A stretch of 64,000 bases of DNA from Sporolactobacillus sp. CQH2019 (GTDB lineage: Bacteria; Bacillota; Bacilli; Bacillales; Sporolactobacillaceae). Every line of letters begins with the position of its first letter. The first letter of the stretch is position 1. Positions 46,309 through 55,954 of the stretch are shown here, piece by piece. Both the position numbers and the translations under genes were made by a program. The notes beneath the pieces are model-generated. The model made no database searches, was not told where the DNA came from, and saw nothing but the letters and a program-made list of their open reading frames with translations. The stretch is from assembly GCF_028765345.1 (NCBI RefSeq), contig NZ_JARAJZ010000011.1, forward strand, positions 62,001-126,000, written 5' to 3'.

Positions 46309-48369
46309 ATGCTTAATATTAGTAAAAAACAACAAATTAATGCGTTAGTCTCCATCCTGCACAGGGAAACAACTTATAAGAGTCTCTCTGACCTGGAAAA
46401 CGAACTGCATCTGTCACGGCGGAGTGTCTTTTACTGGCTGAAACAGTTAAATAACCGACTTGAGAAAATGGATTTAGACCCGGTTCAGCATCTCATACAG
46501 GGCGGATATTTCTTAACAAAACGGACTGAAAAAGCACTGATCAAGTTCACAGATGCGGATTATTTCAGTCAACTAAACGGAGACGAACGGCGGGCAGCCA
46601 TGACCTGGCTGCTGATCCAGCATGTTCCGCGGCTCTCATTAACCGATTTATGTAACCGTTTCAGCATCTCCAGGAACACAGTGATCAGAGATTTAAGGAT
46701 GATTAATTCTGCACTGCCGGACCCTGTGTGTATTGAAAATACGCCTCATGGAAAAGTTTTAACCGGGGATGAAAAATTACAGCGCAGGTGGGTATATGCG
46801 CAAATTCTTAAAAGAAATCCGGCGGTTCTTCACGATCTCGAGAAACTGCCGCAACTGCAAGAGACGGAACAAGCGCTTTATTGGCTTCAGCAGCAGACAA
46901 AGAATTTATACAGTGAAGATTCTGCAAAAACGCTAACCTGCTACATTTCCTGGTTACTCGCGCGTGTCAGCAGTCTGGGCCCCCTTCCGGCAGATGTTCA
47001 GGGCTGCCGGACAGACACGATCGGTCTGTGGTGCCGGCACTTGTTTCATCGATACGTAAAAGTAACGAGTGGTGAAGCAGCCCATTTGCGTGAAGTGCTG
47101 CTGACGGCTCAGCTTCAGAGTACCGGCAGTCAGGCACCGATTATGAAACGATTAGTTGCCCTTTCCAGGCAGGTGGTGAACAGATTCCATATTATCTCCG
47201 GCGTCGATATTTCATCACCTGGGCTGATCCAGTCGCTTGCCACTCATTTGCTGCCCACTTACTACCGCTTTCAATATGGGGTGCTTTACCGCTACCCCAA
47301 TTTATCCGGCATCAAGACCAAATACGCCTACTTAACGCAATTAACCAAGTACGCGATCTATCCTTTTGAAAAATATATCGGCAAACCATTAACCGATGAC
47401 GAGCTTGCATTGATTACAGTCTATTTTGGCGGTGAGCTTAAAAAAATGCCCGCATCACTGATTACCTCTGAGCCTGACGTTTTTCTAGTCTGTACGAGCG
47501 GCATTGGCACATCAAGGCTTTTATTTCAACAGCTGTCCGTACAATATCCGGAAATTATCTTTACAAAACCAATGAGCATTAAAGATTTTCAAGCCTGTCA
47601 TTTAACGGAACAGGCTCCCAAGGCGATCATAACAACAACGCCTTTAGAATCTGATCATGATATTCCCGTGATTCATGTGCAACCCATTCTTTCAGATTAT
47701 GATTTTCATAAATTGGATCTGGCATTCAGGAAAATCGGCCTTCTTCATCTTAATAAAAAAAGTGTTCAGAACACGGTTAAGGATATATTAAATATTGTTT
47801 TTGATTATGCCAGAATTGAAGATTTCAACGGTCTGACAAAAAGTCTGACCAACTATCTAGCCGCGGATGCAAAGGTCGATAGTTCAACCGTTCTTCCCAA
47901 TCTTTCAATTTCCGAGCTTATTCCTTTAAGCAACATTAAGATCATCGACAAAGTCAATGACTGGAAGGACGCGGTTTATCAATCATTTGAACCGCTGATT
48001 GTCCATCAGGATGTAGGCCTTAGATATGTTAGAAAAATCATCGAGTTAACTGAACAAAAGGGGCCTTATATGGTTGTACAGGATCCAGTGATGCTTGCGC
48101 ACGCTACCCAACAGGAGGGAGTGAACAATCTGGCCATGTCACTGCTGCTTTTGCATCATTCAGCGATCATTCAACACTCAAATGTCCAGAAGGAAATTAA
48201 AGTTATATTTTGTCTCGCTCCGATTGATAATGTTTCCCATGTTAAGGCGTTAAGCCAACTACTCAATCTTCTGCAGAATAATGAGTTGTATGAACAGTTG
48301 ATGGATGCGGACACTCCGCGTGAAGCTCATTTAATTCTTGAAAAACTTGGGAAAGCAGAGAAAGTTTAA
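46309..48369 (+). CDS. PRD-containing PTS regulator with EIIB and EIIA domains (UlaR/MtlR-like)
   Basis: 686-aa activator or antiterminator of the BglG/MtlR class. Two N-terminal helix-turn-helix units (SLSDLENELHLSRRSVFYWL; LTDLCNRFSISRNTVIRDL), PRD segments around 190-400, EIIB-like VCTSGIGTSRLL with Cys near 405, and C-terminal EIIA-like MLAHATQQEGV. It would sense PTS phosphorylation and control the divergent EIIA-B-C operon. Start is ATG 46309 or, eight codons earlier, 46285; neither has an ideal RBS. Confidence 0.85.
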   Translation: MLNISKKQQINALVSILHRETTYKSLSDLENELHLSRRSVFYWLKQLNNRLEKMDLDPVQHLIQGGYFLTKRTEKALIKFTDADYFSQLNGDERRAAMTWLLIQHVPRLSLTDLCNRFSISRNTVIRDLRMINSALPDPVCIENTPHGKVLTGDEKLQRRWVYAQILKRNPAVLHDLEKLPQLQETEQALYWLQQQTKNLYSEDSAKTLTCYISWLLARVSSLGPLPADVQGCRTDTIGLWCRHLFHRYVKVTSGEAAHLREVLLTAQLQSTGSQAPIMKRLVALSRQVVNRFHIISGVDISSPGLIQSLATHLLPTYYRFQYGVLYRYPNLSGIKTKYAYLTQLTKYAIYPFEKYIGKPLTDDELALITVYFGGELKKMPASLITSEPDVFLVCTSGIGTSRLLFQQLSVQYPEIIFTKPMSIKDFQACHLTEQAPKAIITTTPLESDHDIPVIHVQPILSDYDFHKLDLAFRKIGLLHLNKKSVQNTVKDILNIVFDYARIEDFNGLTKSLTNYLAADAKVDSSTVLPNLSISELIPLSNIKIIDKVNDWKDAVYQSFEPLIVHQDVGLRYVRKIIELTEQKGPYMVVQDPVMLAHATQQEGVNNLAMSLLLLHHSAIIQHSNVQKEIKVIFCLAPIDNVSHVKALSQLLNLLQNNELYEQLMDADTPREAHLILEKLGKAEKV

Positions 48370-48375
48370 CGGGGA

Positions 48376-48606
48376 TTAATCCATTCGAATTCCGAAATTG
48401 TCATTGGAGGCATCAGGGAATTCCTGAAAACCTTTCTTGTAAAAATCCACGTCCATGTATATAGGCTGCGAGGCTGACGAATGTCCTTGGGGGCGATATA
48501 ACGTATGTCCCGGCCAGCAGTAACAGTCTGTCCCGGACAAATCTTCCGCTGTTAGCTGGAAAGGCTTGTAAAAATGATGGCGGAAATTCCTATTTATTTT
48601 TTGCAT
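48376..48606 (-). CDS. unrecognised reading frame, possible remnant
   Basis: 76-codon frame with strongly protein-like, aromatic-rich content (YMDVDFYKKGFQEFPD; DCYCWPGHTLY) ending in ...NFGIRMD. No RBS. About 100 bp upstream on the same strand another stretch without a start (48698-48810) reads GASLVFDRFFILSKSGQEF and ends FEIS-stop. They may be pieces of one broken gene. Family unknown. Confidence 0.3.
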   Translation of the reverse strand: MQKINRNFRHHFYKPFQLTAEDLSGTDCYCWPGHTLYRPQGHSSASQPIYMDVDFYKKGFQEFPDASNDNFGIRMD

Positions 48607-48838
48607 GCGGCCGGCCTGCCGTCAGCACCTTCATGATGCCGCTCTAAATGTTGCTCAGAGCTGATGGCCAACCGCCCTGACGGCGATTTTATGAGATTTC
48701 AAATTTCTTTTTCTGCTTATCCCATAGGCTTAGGCTGAATTCCTGTCCGCTTTTAGACAGAATGAAAAAGCGGTCGAATACCAGGCTAGCTCCGCAACCA
48801 TTTTGTCCCGTCCATCAACGCGTCTCATTGTCAGAACC

Positions 48839-48862
48839 GTTTATACATGATAATGTATAAAC
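48839..48862. promoter_or_regulatory. palindromic operator of the AbrB-Doc pair
   Basis: Perfect 10-bp arms GTTTATACAT and ATGTATAAAC with a GATA spacer, 50 bp before the antitoxin start. It overlaps a likely promoter (TTGTCA 48828, TAATGT 48851). Typical of toxin-antitoxin autoregulation. Confidence 0.75.
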
Positions 48863-48912
48863 ATTAGAACATATGAATAAAATAAGAGAAAAAAGCAATG
48901 GAGGGCCTTCAT

Positions 48913-49164
48913 ATGATGCGCAACTACAGAAAAATCGTCAAGATGGGAAACAGCTACGGATCTACAATCCCCCCAAAAACATTAAGCCACCTTGGAGTTA
49001 AACCGGGAGATGAAATCAGTTTTGAAAATATGAAAGACGGGACCGTCCGGATCAAAAGAAAAACCACTCGCCTCCCAAGCGGAATCGATGAAGACTTCGT
49101 TTCCATGGTCGATGGCATCATCCAGGACAACGACGCCGTTTTCAAAGGACTCGTCAATCGATGA
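48913..49164 (+). CDS. AbrB/MazE-type antitoxin
   Basis: 83-aa SpoVT/AbrB swapped-hairpin protein: RKIVKMGNSYGSTIPPKTL followed by GVKPGDEISFENM. The C-terminal tail (from ~50) would wrap the toxin. ATG 48913 lies seven bases after GGAGGG. Stop and toxin start overlap by four bases. Partner toxin is Doc/Fic-type rather than MazF. Confidence 0.85.
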   Translation: MMRNYRKIVKMGNSYGSTIPPKTLSHLGVKPGDEISFENMKDGTVRIKRKTTRLPSGIDEDFVSMVDGIIQDNDAVFKGLVNR

Positions 49165-49568
49165 CCTGCTATCTCGCCAAAAACCAGGTCATCTTCCTCA
49201 ATGCGCTGCTCATTCAGACCTATTCGCCAACTGAAGATATTGGAATCAAAAATCCGGCTTTGTTAGACAGCGCCGTGAACCGGCCCCGGCAGTCCGCCTT
49301 CGGCAAAGACGCCTATCCGACGCTTTTCGAAAAGGCGGCGGCGCTCTTCCAAAGCCTGGTCCAGAACCATCCATTTTACAGCGCCAACAAACGGACGGCC
49401 TATGCGGCTCTCGAAGCCCTTCTGAGGATCAACGGTTTTAAAATCCAGACGGACGACAGGGAAAAAGAAGATTTCACCGTCAGAATCTCCGATCAGGAAA
49501 ACCGAATCGCCCTTGCAGAAATCCGGACCTGGATCGAAAACCATTCCATCCCCTTTTTACAACCGTAA
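49161..49568 (+). CDS. doc: Doc/Fic-family toxin
   Basis: 135-aa death-on-curing toxin with FIC motif [11 protein letters not shown] (His70). Doc kinases phosphorylate EF-Tu; related Fic proteins AMPylate. The usual acidic residue two after Phe (HxFxD/E) is Ser74 here, which may weaken Mg-ATP binding. Translationally coupled to the AbrB-type antitoxin. No upstream inhibitory helix of the Phd kind is seen. Confidence 0.85.
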   Translation: MTCYLAKNQVIFLNALLIQTYSPTEDIGIKNPALLDSAVNRPRQSAFGKDAYPTLFEKAAALFQSLVQNHPFYSANKRTAYAALEALLRINGFKIQTDDREKEDFTVRISDQENRIALAEIRTWIENHSIPFLQP

Positions 49569-49792
49569 ATCATCCGGAATTAAAAAAGGACAGGAACGCA
49601 TTGGGACACGAAAGCGGGCAGGCCCTGATGGAACACGGCCATGACATCCAACTGGAATGCAAAGGAAAAGGCTGCATTAGGGGTTTTAAATGTACGGTGC
49701 TCCTTCGTAAAAAAAAGTGTATGCGGCGTTCTGTTATTTGCGGCGCGGTTTTGACATATACATTTTTCATCCGTTCATTTACGAGGTGCAGC

Positions 49793-50986
49793 ATGGACAA
49801 TCCGACTAATCAGCCCGTTCCGTTTCAATCAGTTCCGCAGCCGACTCGCAGCGACGGAGCGGGCAACATCGACAGAGGTCCCAGAGACCTGGAAAGGGAT
49901 AGGCAGAATCTTGATTTATTGGTCCCTCCGGTAACAGACGCCCGACTTATTCCCAATTGCCGGTTTTCATTTTCCGATACACATATGGTCTTGAAACCGG
50001 GCGGCTGGTCAAGAGAAATTACCATCCGCGAGCTTCCGATCGCTACGACATTGGCAGGCGTCAATATGAGTCTGACGCCGGGAGGAGTACGCGAACTGCA
50101 CTGGCATCAGCAGGCAGAATGGTCGTACATGCTGCTCGGACATGCGAGAATAACAGCTGTCGATCAAAATGGGCGCAATTTTATCGACGATGTCGGGCCG
50201 GGAGATCTGTGGTACTTCCCTGCAGGAATTCCTCATTCGATACAGGGACTGGAGGATGGATGCGAATTTTTACTTGTTTTCGATGACGGCCATTTTTCGG
50301 ATTTTAATACGCTGAGTATTTCGGATTATTTGGCTCATACACCGCGGGACGTGTTATCGGCAAATTTCGGTGTGCCGGCGGATGCGTTCAGGAATATTCC
50401 GACCGAACAGGTTTATATCTATCAAGGAAAAGTTCCGGGAACGATTGACTCGCAGAAGGTACAATCTCCTTATGGGATCGTGCCGCAAAGTTTTAAGCAT
50501 CGGCTGCTGGCACAAACCCCATTAAAAACGACCGGCGGCAGTGTACGGATTGTGGATTCATCGAATTTTCCTGTATCCAGAACGATCGCGGCCGCTCTTG
50601 TCGAAATTGAACCCGGCGCGATGCGGGAACTGCACTGGCATCCCAATAATGACGAATGGCAGTATTATCTGGCAGGGCAGGGACGAATGACGGTCGCGGC
50701 GACAAACGGCACGGCAAGAACCTTCGATTACCGGGCAGGAGATGTCGGCTACGTGCCGTTCGCGTTCGGTCATTATGTCCAGAATACCGGCACGGAAACA
50801 TTATGGTATCTCGAAGTGTTCAAAAGCGACCGCTTCCAGGATGTATCACTCAATAACTGGATGGCACTGACCCCGGCCGAATTAGTTCAGAGTAATTTAA
50901 ATATCGGCCCCGAGCTGCTTTATGCCCTGAGAAAGAAAAAATGGCCGGTTGTGAAGTATACCGGTTACTCTTATTACCCGAGGTGA
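49793..50986 (+). CDS. oxdC: bicupin oxalate decarboxylase
   Basis: 397-aa Mn enzyme turning oxalate into formate and CO2. Two cupin domains each keep the metal ligands: HWHQQAEW ... PHS, and HWHPNNDEW ... GHY. Size matches OxdC/OxdD of Bacillus. ATG 49793 follows GAGGTG; the longer frame from 49601 runs through the upstream intergenic DNA. In the N-terminal domain the active-site lid reads SDFNT where Bacillus OxdC has SENST, so catalytic Glu162 is replaced by Asp. No signal peptide. Confidence 0.87.
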   Translation: MDNPTNQPVPFQSVPQPTRSDGAGNIDRGPRDLERDRQNLDLLVPPVTDARLIPNCRFSFSDTHMVLKPGGWSREITIRELPIATTLAGVNMSLTPGGVRELHWHQQAEWSYMLLGHARITAVDQNGRNFIDDVGPGDLWYFPAGIPHSIQGLEDGCEFLLVFDDGHFSDFNTLSISDYLAHTPRDVLSANFGVPADAFRNIPTEQVYIYQGKVPGTIDSQKVQSPYGIVPQSFKHRLLAQTPLKTTGGSVRIVDSSNFPVSRTIAAALVEIEPGAMRELHWHPNNDEWQYYLAGQGRMTVAATNGTARTFDYRAGDVGYVPFAFGHYVQNTGTETLWYLEVFKSDRFQDVSLNNWMALTPAELVQSNLNIGPELLYALRKKKWPVVKYTGYSYYPR

Positions 50987-51284
50987 TATTTTAGAGGAGA
51001 GCGTACATCTCCGATATACTTTTATATCGCAAAGTCTGTAGTAAAGCCCGTTCTCTCCTAAGATACATACAAAGAAGCCACTCAATTGCCCGGTATACTT
51101 TTTTTACGATCTATTTTTCTTATGCTATTATTTCTCTTTCTCTTCAGATAAAATGGACTGCCTGGCCATTGCCGAGGCAAGACAAAAAAACTGTTACTAT
51201 GATCTACTCGCATAGCAACAGTCTCAGCAGAAATTTATTTTTTGCAAAGGTTCATTGAATAACGGTTAAAAAGCAACGTTAAAT
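50987..51284. other. intergenic stretch with two hairpins
   Basis: An imperfect long inverted repeat (TTAGAGGAGAG near 50991 with CTCTCCTAA near 51052) follows oxdC and may end it. The nagA terminator lies at 51184-51221. No gene seen. Confidence 0.4.
51184..51221 (-). terminator. Rho-independent terminator of nagA operon
   Basis: Minus strand: CTGTTGCTATG pairs with CATAGTAACAG (one mismatch) and is followed by seven T, about 65 bp after nagA. Confidence 0.85.
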
Positions 51285-52451
51285 TTAGTCTGCGGCTTGA
51301 GCCTGATACCTGGATTCTCCGTTTAAATAAGTTTCGCTTAGGCTCATATCATCATTTAACACCAAAAAATCTGCATCGCGATTAGGCAGAATACTTCCAC
51401 AGACGTCTGCAATATTTGAACTGCGTGCAGGGACATAGCTTGCCATCAATACAGCTTCTTCAGGAGTTGCAATATTCCAATCGACAACATTCTTAACTGC
51501 ATTCTTTAATTCCAAAATACTGCCGGCTAAACTATTACCAGCCTTCATTCGCGCCATACCATTCTGAACATAAACCGGAAATTCTCCCAATACATAATCA
51601 CCGCATGGCATCATACCGGCCCGCATGCAATCAGTGATCAGAATAATATGCTCAGGTGTTTTATTTTCAATCAATGACCGTACAGCAAACGGATCGACAT
51701 GATGTCCGTCACATATTAATTCATCATCAACTAAGTTCATGCTCAATGCAGCCCCTACCATCCCAAGGGCTCGATGATTCAGCCCACTCATACCGTTGAA
51801 TGTATGTGTAAAGACCGTAGCACCCGCTTCAACACACCTTTTCGCCTGTTCAAAGGTCGCGTCGCTGTGGCCAAGAGCTACTACAGTTCCTGTCTGAACA
51901 ACAGCTTTTGTAAAATCGGCGGCTCCCTGGCGCTCTGGTGCAATTGCTATCTTTTTCAGCAAGCCATGTGCCGACTCCTGCCAATCCCTGAACTCTCTAA
52001 TATCCGGATCCTTGAAATATTTTGGATTCTGCGCACCTTTATGCTTTTCGGTGAAGTACGGACCTTCAAAATAAATTCCTTGAATCTTAGCACCCCGAGC
52101 TTCCTTATAATGTTCGCCTATTGTCTTGCACACAGCATTCAGCTGATCGAATGAAGCCGTTAATGTTGTTGGCAGCCAGGAGGTTACGCCGGCTTTCAAT
52201 AAGCCTATGGACATTTCCTGAATCTCATTCCAATCATTGTCCATAAGATCATAATTCAACAGCCCGTGGATATGCGTGTCAACGAGACCGGGTGCAATCC
52301 ATTTGCCGGTGTAATCAATAATTTTTCCAGCCGGCCTCTGTCCTTCACCTAAATATTCGCCAAACTTTCCATCGCTCGTTACTTCGAGGTATCCGCCATT
52401 TTCAGTCGTATTGTGTAGAAAAAACTTTGCCGCATGCAAATAATAAGACAT
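51285..52451 (-). CDS. nagA: N-acetylglucosamine-6-phosphate deacetylase
   Basis: 388-aa amidohydrolase removing acetate from GlcNAc-6-P (or GalNAc-6-P). Metal-site motif VDTHIHGLLNYD (residues ~58-69), GIYFEGPYF with the conserved Glu, GHSDAT and HTFNGMSGLNHR with later His ligands, and LITDCMRAG with catalytic Asp. Last gene of the amino-sugar PTS cluster, 75 bp after EIID. It would also process GlcNAc-6-P from the MupG-MurQ pathway. Confidence 0.93.
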   Translation of the reverse strand: MSYYLHAAKFFLHNTTENGGYLEVTSDGKFGEYLGEGQRPAGKIIDYTGKWIAPGLVDTHIHGLLNYDLMDNDWNEIQEMSIGLLKAGVTSWLPTTLTASFDQLNAVCKTIGEHYKEARGAKIQGIYFEGPYFTEKHKGAQNPKYFKDPDIREFRDWQESAHGLLKKIAIAPERQGAADFTKAVVQTGTVVALGHSDATFEQAKRCVEAGATVFTHTFNGMSGLNHRALGMVGAALSMNLVDDELICDGHHVDPFAVRSLIENKTPEHIILITDCMRAGMMPCGDYVLGEFPVYVQNGMARMKAGNSLAGSILELKNAVKNVVDWNIATPEEAVLMASYVPARSSNIADVCGSILPNRDADFLVLNDDMSLSETYLNGESRYQAQAAD

Positions 52452-52526
52452 TGAACCATTAACCTCCCCACTTTACAAGCATTTCGAAGATTTCCCCTGC
52501 AAAAATTTTCATAACAATTGTTGCGT

Positions 52527-53399
52527 TTAGAAAGCAAACAAATGGGTACCGGCCCCAACAAGTCCGATCACGACAGTTATAATGATCAAAGTCAGCGGCG
52601 AACGCCCCTTCTTTAGCATCCAAAAGCAAAACAAAGTATACAGCAATGGCAGCAATTTCGGCATGATCTTGTCAATCACGCCTGCTTGCAATGCAACTTT
52701 AACACCGCCGGCATTGATCTGTGCCAATGAACCGTCCAATTTAAAAGTGATGTAAGTTGCCACCAATGCCCCGACAACCATCAGCCCGACAATGGAAGCA
52801 GCACGAGAAATCTTTTTTGTGTTTTCCCGCATGGCCGCTATAGCCCTTGTACCTGTGTTATATCCATAATTCATTAACCAGAACAATAAACTAAAATGAA
52901 CGGCGTTGAAAAGAATTAAAAATAGAATGGGGCCAAAAACATTACCCTGCATCGATAGTGAAACACCGATACCAGCCGTGATCGGCAGCAGAGTCAGCCA
53001 AAACAGAGCATCGCCAATTCCTCCCAGGGGACCCATTAAGGCAACCTTGACACCACGAATCGTGGAACGGTTTTCCTTGTTTTCCTCCATTGCCAGGATA
53101 ACTCCCTGAATGAAGGTTACCAGAAATGGATGCGTGTTATAGAATTGTAAGTTATCCAATAAGGAATAGCTCAGATCTTTTTTGTTAGTATGAATTTTCT
53201 TCAACCCGGGGATCAGACTGTAAGTCCATCCCCCGCCCTGCATTCGTTCATAGTTAAAAGATGACTGCAGTAACAGTGAACGCCATACCATGTTATGAAG
53301 ATTTTTCTTTGTCAGCACCTTTCTTGGCGTGGGATCTTCATAGGTATCAGGAATCTGAAGTTGATTAATATCCTTTGCTGTTTGTTCTTCAGATGCCAT
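52527..53399 (-). CDS. PTS mannose-family EIID
   Basis: 290-aa membrane subunit. MVWRSLLLQSSFNYERMQGG start region and LMGPLGGIGDALFW are family signatures. ATG 53399 has AAGGGGG eight bases upstream and overlaps the EIIC 3' end by 11 bp. Pairs with EIIC for GalNAc, galactosamine or glucosamine-type substrates. Confidence 0.9.
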   Translation of the reverse strand: MASEEQTAKDINQLQIPDTYEDPTPRKVLTKKNLHNMVWRSLLLQSSFNYERMQGGGWTYSLIPGLKKIHTNKKDLSYSLLDNLQFYNTHPFLVTFIQGVILAMEENKENRSTIRGVKVALMGPLGGIGDALFWLTLLPITAGIGVSLSMQGNVFGPILFLILFNAVHFSLLFWLMNYGYNTGTRAIAAMRENTKKISRAASIVGLMVVGALVATYITFKLDGSLAQINAGGVKVALQAGVIDKIMPKLLPLLYTLFCFWMLKKGRSPLTLIIITVVIGLVGAGTHLFAF

Positions 53400-54195
53400 T
53401 GCTGTAGCCCCCTTCATCATTATCTGTATTCACTGCAGGCACAGCCTGAGGTGTATTTCCATCATGACTTGAACCTTTGAAGTAATCATATACAGCGATG
53501 CCCACTCCAATAATCGCGACCGCCAGAATCGGCAGACCGGCATAAGCTGCCATAACAAGTCCGAATGCAAAGAATGGCACGTACTCATTTTTCCACATGA
53601 TCTTCAGCAGCATGGCAAAGCCAACAGCGGGCATCATTCCACCGGCAACCTGCAATCCTCCGAGGATCCATTTAGGAACTTCCTGAACCCAGACAGCAGC
53701 TTTGTCTGCGCCAAAGAATATGGGTAAAAATGAAATAATAAAATATCCGACAAACAGAATAGCGGGTTGGATCCAGGCCATGCGATCCAATTTTCTTGTA
53801 TCGGCTGCAGCAGCAGCTTTGTCCATAGTGTGCATGACAGGAGAAAAAGCTGTGAACAGCAAGGTTATAATCCCTTGAACGGCAACCGCGAAAGGAACGG
53901 CGATCCCAACAGCAACCGTTGGTTTAACTCCTGTCAATATGGCAAATGCCGTTCCAATGATACCGCCGATAACCACATTAGGCGGCTGTGCCCCCGCAAG
54001 CGGCACCATTCCTGCCCAAACAAGCTCTAATGTCCCGCCGACAATCAGCCCTGTTTGAAAATCCCCAAGAATTAAACCAATAACAGCCCCGGTGACAATC
54101 GGCCGATGGATGTGAAATAATCCATTGTACAGATCAATTCCTGCAATACCGGCCCAGACGGCTATTAGTATTATCTGAATCACTGTGACATGCAT
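53389..54195 (-). CDS. PTS mannose-family EIIC
   Basis: 268-aa membrane channel; GLILGDFQTGLIVGGTLELV and GAQPPNVVIGGIIG are typical of the AgaW/ManY group. ATG 54195 with GGGAGG eight bases upstream is preferred over 54216. Confidence 0.9.
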   Translation of the reverse strand: MHVTVIQIILIAVWAGIAGIDLYNGLFHIHRPIVTGAVIGLILGDFQTGLIVGGTLELVWAGMVPLAGAQPPNVVIGGIIGTAFAILTGVKPTVAVGIAVPFAVAVQGIITLLFTAFSPVMHTMDKAAAAADTRKLDRMAWIQPAILFVGYFIISFLPIFFGADKAAVWVQEVPKWILGGLQVAGGMMPAVGFAMLLKIMWKNEYVPFFAFGLVMAAYAGLPILAVAIIGVGIAVYDYFKGSSHDGNTPQAVPAVNTDNDEGGYSNGI

Positions 54196-54238
54196 TTTTC
54201 CAGCCTCCCAAACCAAAATCTAGCTCTACCTGTAAAGT

Positions 54239-54729
54239 TCACTGCACCTTTTTAAGCAAAGTCATCAGATCTGTCGCGTGTTCATTTGGAATTCCTTGAA
54301 CTTCCAGTCGGATTCCCATGCTGTGCAAGCGATTGAATATTTCAACATCCTCTTCTGAAACTGATACAGTTGCCGACAATTGCTTCTTACCTTCCGCAAA
54401 ATGAAGATTGCCGATATTAAGCTTTTTGATCGGGACACCGCCTTTAATCAGCGTAAAGGCGTCTTGAGGAGTTTTCATGACCAGTAAAATTTTTTGAAAC
54501 GGTGCGGCTTTGCTTATGATTCGGATCGTCTTGTCCAAGTGAAAAAGCGAATGCCTACTGTGTCCGGAATCACCATTTCCATCAGATTCTGCTGAACTTC
54601 ATCCTTAGCCACCGCATCGTTGGCGACTATAAGCAAATTTGCACCGATCGTGTTGACCCAGGTCATGCCGACCTGGCCGTGCACTAATCGATTGTCAATT
54701 CTTGCGACTAAAATATTTGGTGTTCCCAC
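54239..54729 (-). pseudogene. PTS mannose-family EIIB, split by a one-base deletion
   Basis: The first frame, from GTG 54729 (GGGGGG seven bases upstream), contains phospho-His site DNRLVHGQVG and runs to GIRFFT. It then shifts to a stop at 54514. The second frame continues LDKTIRIISKAAPFQ to a normal C-terminus at 54239. Together they give a full ~163-aa EIIB. One missing base at about 54540 (after TTTTTCACT) accounts for it. If real, the EIIC/EIID pair lacks its EIIB; a T-run sequencing error is the alternative. Confidence 0.8.
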
Positions 54730-54781
54730 GCCGAAGCCCCCCATAATTGATTTCTATGCCCGCACCTTTGCAGCCGGCCGG

Positions 54782-55954
54782 TCATTCCGCTGAATACGGA
54801 TACAGAGTTACACCCTTCACAACCCGATTAACCGTTCCATTTGAAGACGGTGTATCCGGTTTGTTGCCCACCTTAATAGAACTGAGCAGAGCTAAAGTCT
54901 GTGCAAATAAGATGTCCGGCAATGCCAGATAAACGTCAGGAAGATCCGGGTCGCCTGTTTCAAAAATAAAACTGTCGCCCGTGAAATTCTTACCCTTCCT
55001 GATACCGACAGCTACAGTACGCTTAGCAATCTGATCCTTACGGATCTCTTCCAAAATATCGATATCATACTGGCGGGTATAACGATCATTGCTAAGAAAG
55101 TCGAATACTAAGGTCTGTTGATTGATAAAAGATTTTGGCCCATGCCTAAATCCCATGGAAGAATCGAAGATCGTCGCTAACTTTCCCGCGGTCAACTCTA
55201 ATACCTTCAACTGAGCCTCACGTGTGAGTCCGGCTAAACTTCCCGAACCCAAATAAGCAATTCTATTAAAGTCTTCATCTACCAAAGCCTGAATTTCAGA
55301 TTCACGATCAATCAGTTCATGGGCCATTTCAACGAGTGTGTCAATATATTTTTTCTTCTTTTCCATATCGAGCTGATCAAAAACGAGCAGCGCCGTCAGG
55401 GTCATGCATGAAAAACTGCCCGTCATAGCAAAGCCCTGATCATTCGCTTCAGGCTGTAACAGAATTAAATTCTCAGCTTTGTTCTCCATCCGCTGAACTA
55501 ACTTTCCTCCCGCATAACAAGTGATTGTAAGCTGGTACAGCTGCTTGACAATTTGCTCGGCCAGTTCAACAGCCGCTACACTTTCCGGAGAATTTCCGCT
55601 TCGCGCAAATGAAACCAAGAGTGTAGGCGTATCGGCCTCAAGGTAATCGTAGGGGGCAGAAACAATACTAGTCGATGGTATTGATTCGAAACTAAAGTGG
55701 CTCCGATCGCCATTTTTTGTTAAATAAGGTACTATTGTGTCTCCGACATAAGCAGACGTACCTGCCCCAGTAAAGATTACTCGAACACAGCCACTCGTTT
55801 CGGCTTTAATCTTATCTATAAAATTAGCAATATTTGAATTATTTTTGACGAAGTTCTGGAATGTTTCCTGCCAAAGCTCCGGCTGCTGTTTAATCTCTCT
55901 TGTCGTTATTTGTGCACCCATCGTGGTGAGTTCTGTCTCATCTGTATCAAACAT
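54782..55954 (-). CDS. agaS: AgaS-type SIS sugar-phosphate isomerase/deaminase
   Basis: 390-aa protein with two SIS domains: VIFTGAGTSAYVGDTIVPYL (about 60-80), LVSFARSGNSPESVAAVELA (~113), and GSGSLAGLTREAQLKVLELT with GFRHGPKSF in the second half. AgaS deaminates and isomerises galactosamine-6-P to tagatose-6-P. GGGAGG precedes ATG 55954. Together with nagA and a mannose-type PTS this fits GalNAc/galactosamine use, though GlcN-related substrates are possible. Tagatose kinase and aldolase genes are absent here. Confidence 0.85.
   Translation of the reverse strand: MFDTDETELTTMGAQITTREIKQQPELWQETFQNFVKNNSNIANFIDKIKAETSGCVRVIFTGAGTSAYVGDTIVPYLTKNGDRSHFSFESIPSTSIVSAPYDYLEADTPTLLVSFARSGNSPESVAAVELAEQIVKQLYQLTITCYAGGKLVQRMENKAENLILLQPEANDQGFAMTGSFSCMTLTALLVFDQLDMEKKKKYIDTLVEMAHELIDRESEIQALVDEDFNRIAYLGSGSLAGLTREAQLKVLELTAGKLATIFDSSMGFRHGPKSFINQQTLVFDFLSNDRYTRQYDIDILEEIRKDQIAKRTVAVGIRKGKNFTGDSFIFETGDPDLPDVYLALPDILFAQTLALLSSIKVGNKPDTPSSNGTVNRVVKGVTLYPYSAE

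Noticed and set aside
54514-54560. Programmed frameshift in the EIIB gene
   Set aside because: No classic slippery heptamer with a following structure is seen; EIIB proteins are not known to use recoding, so mutation or sequencing error is simpler.
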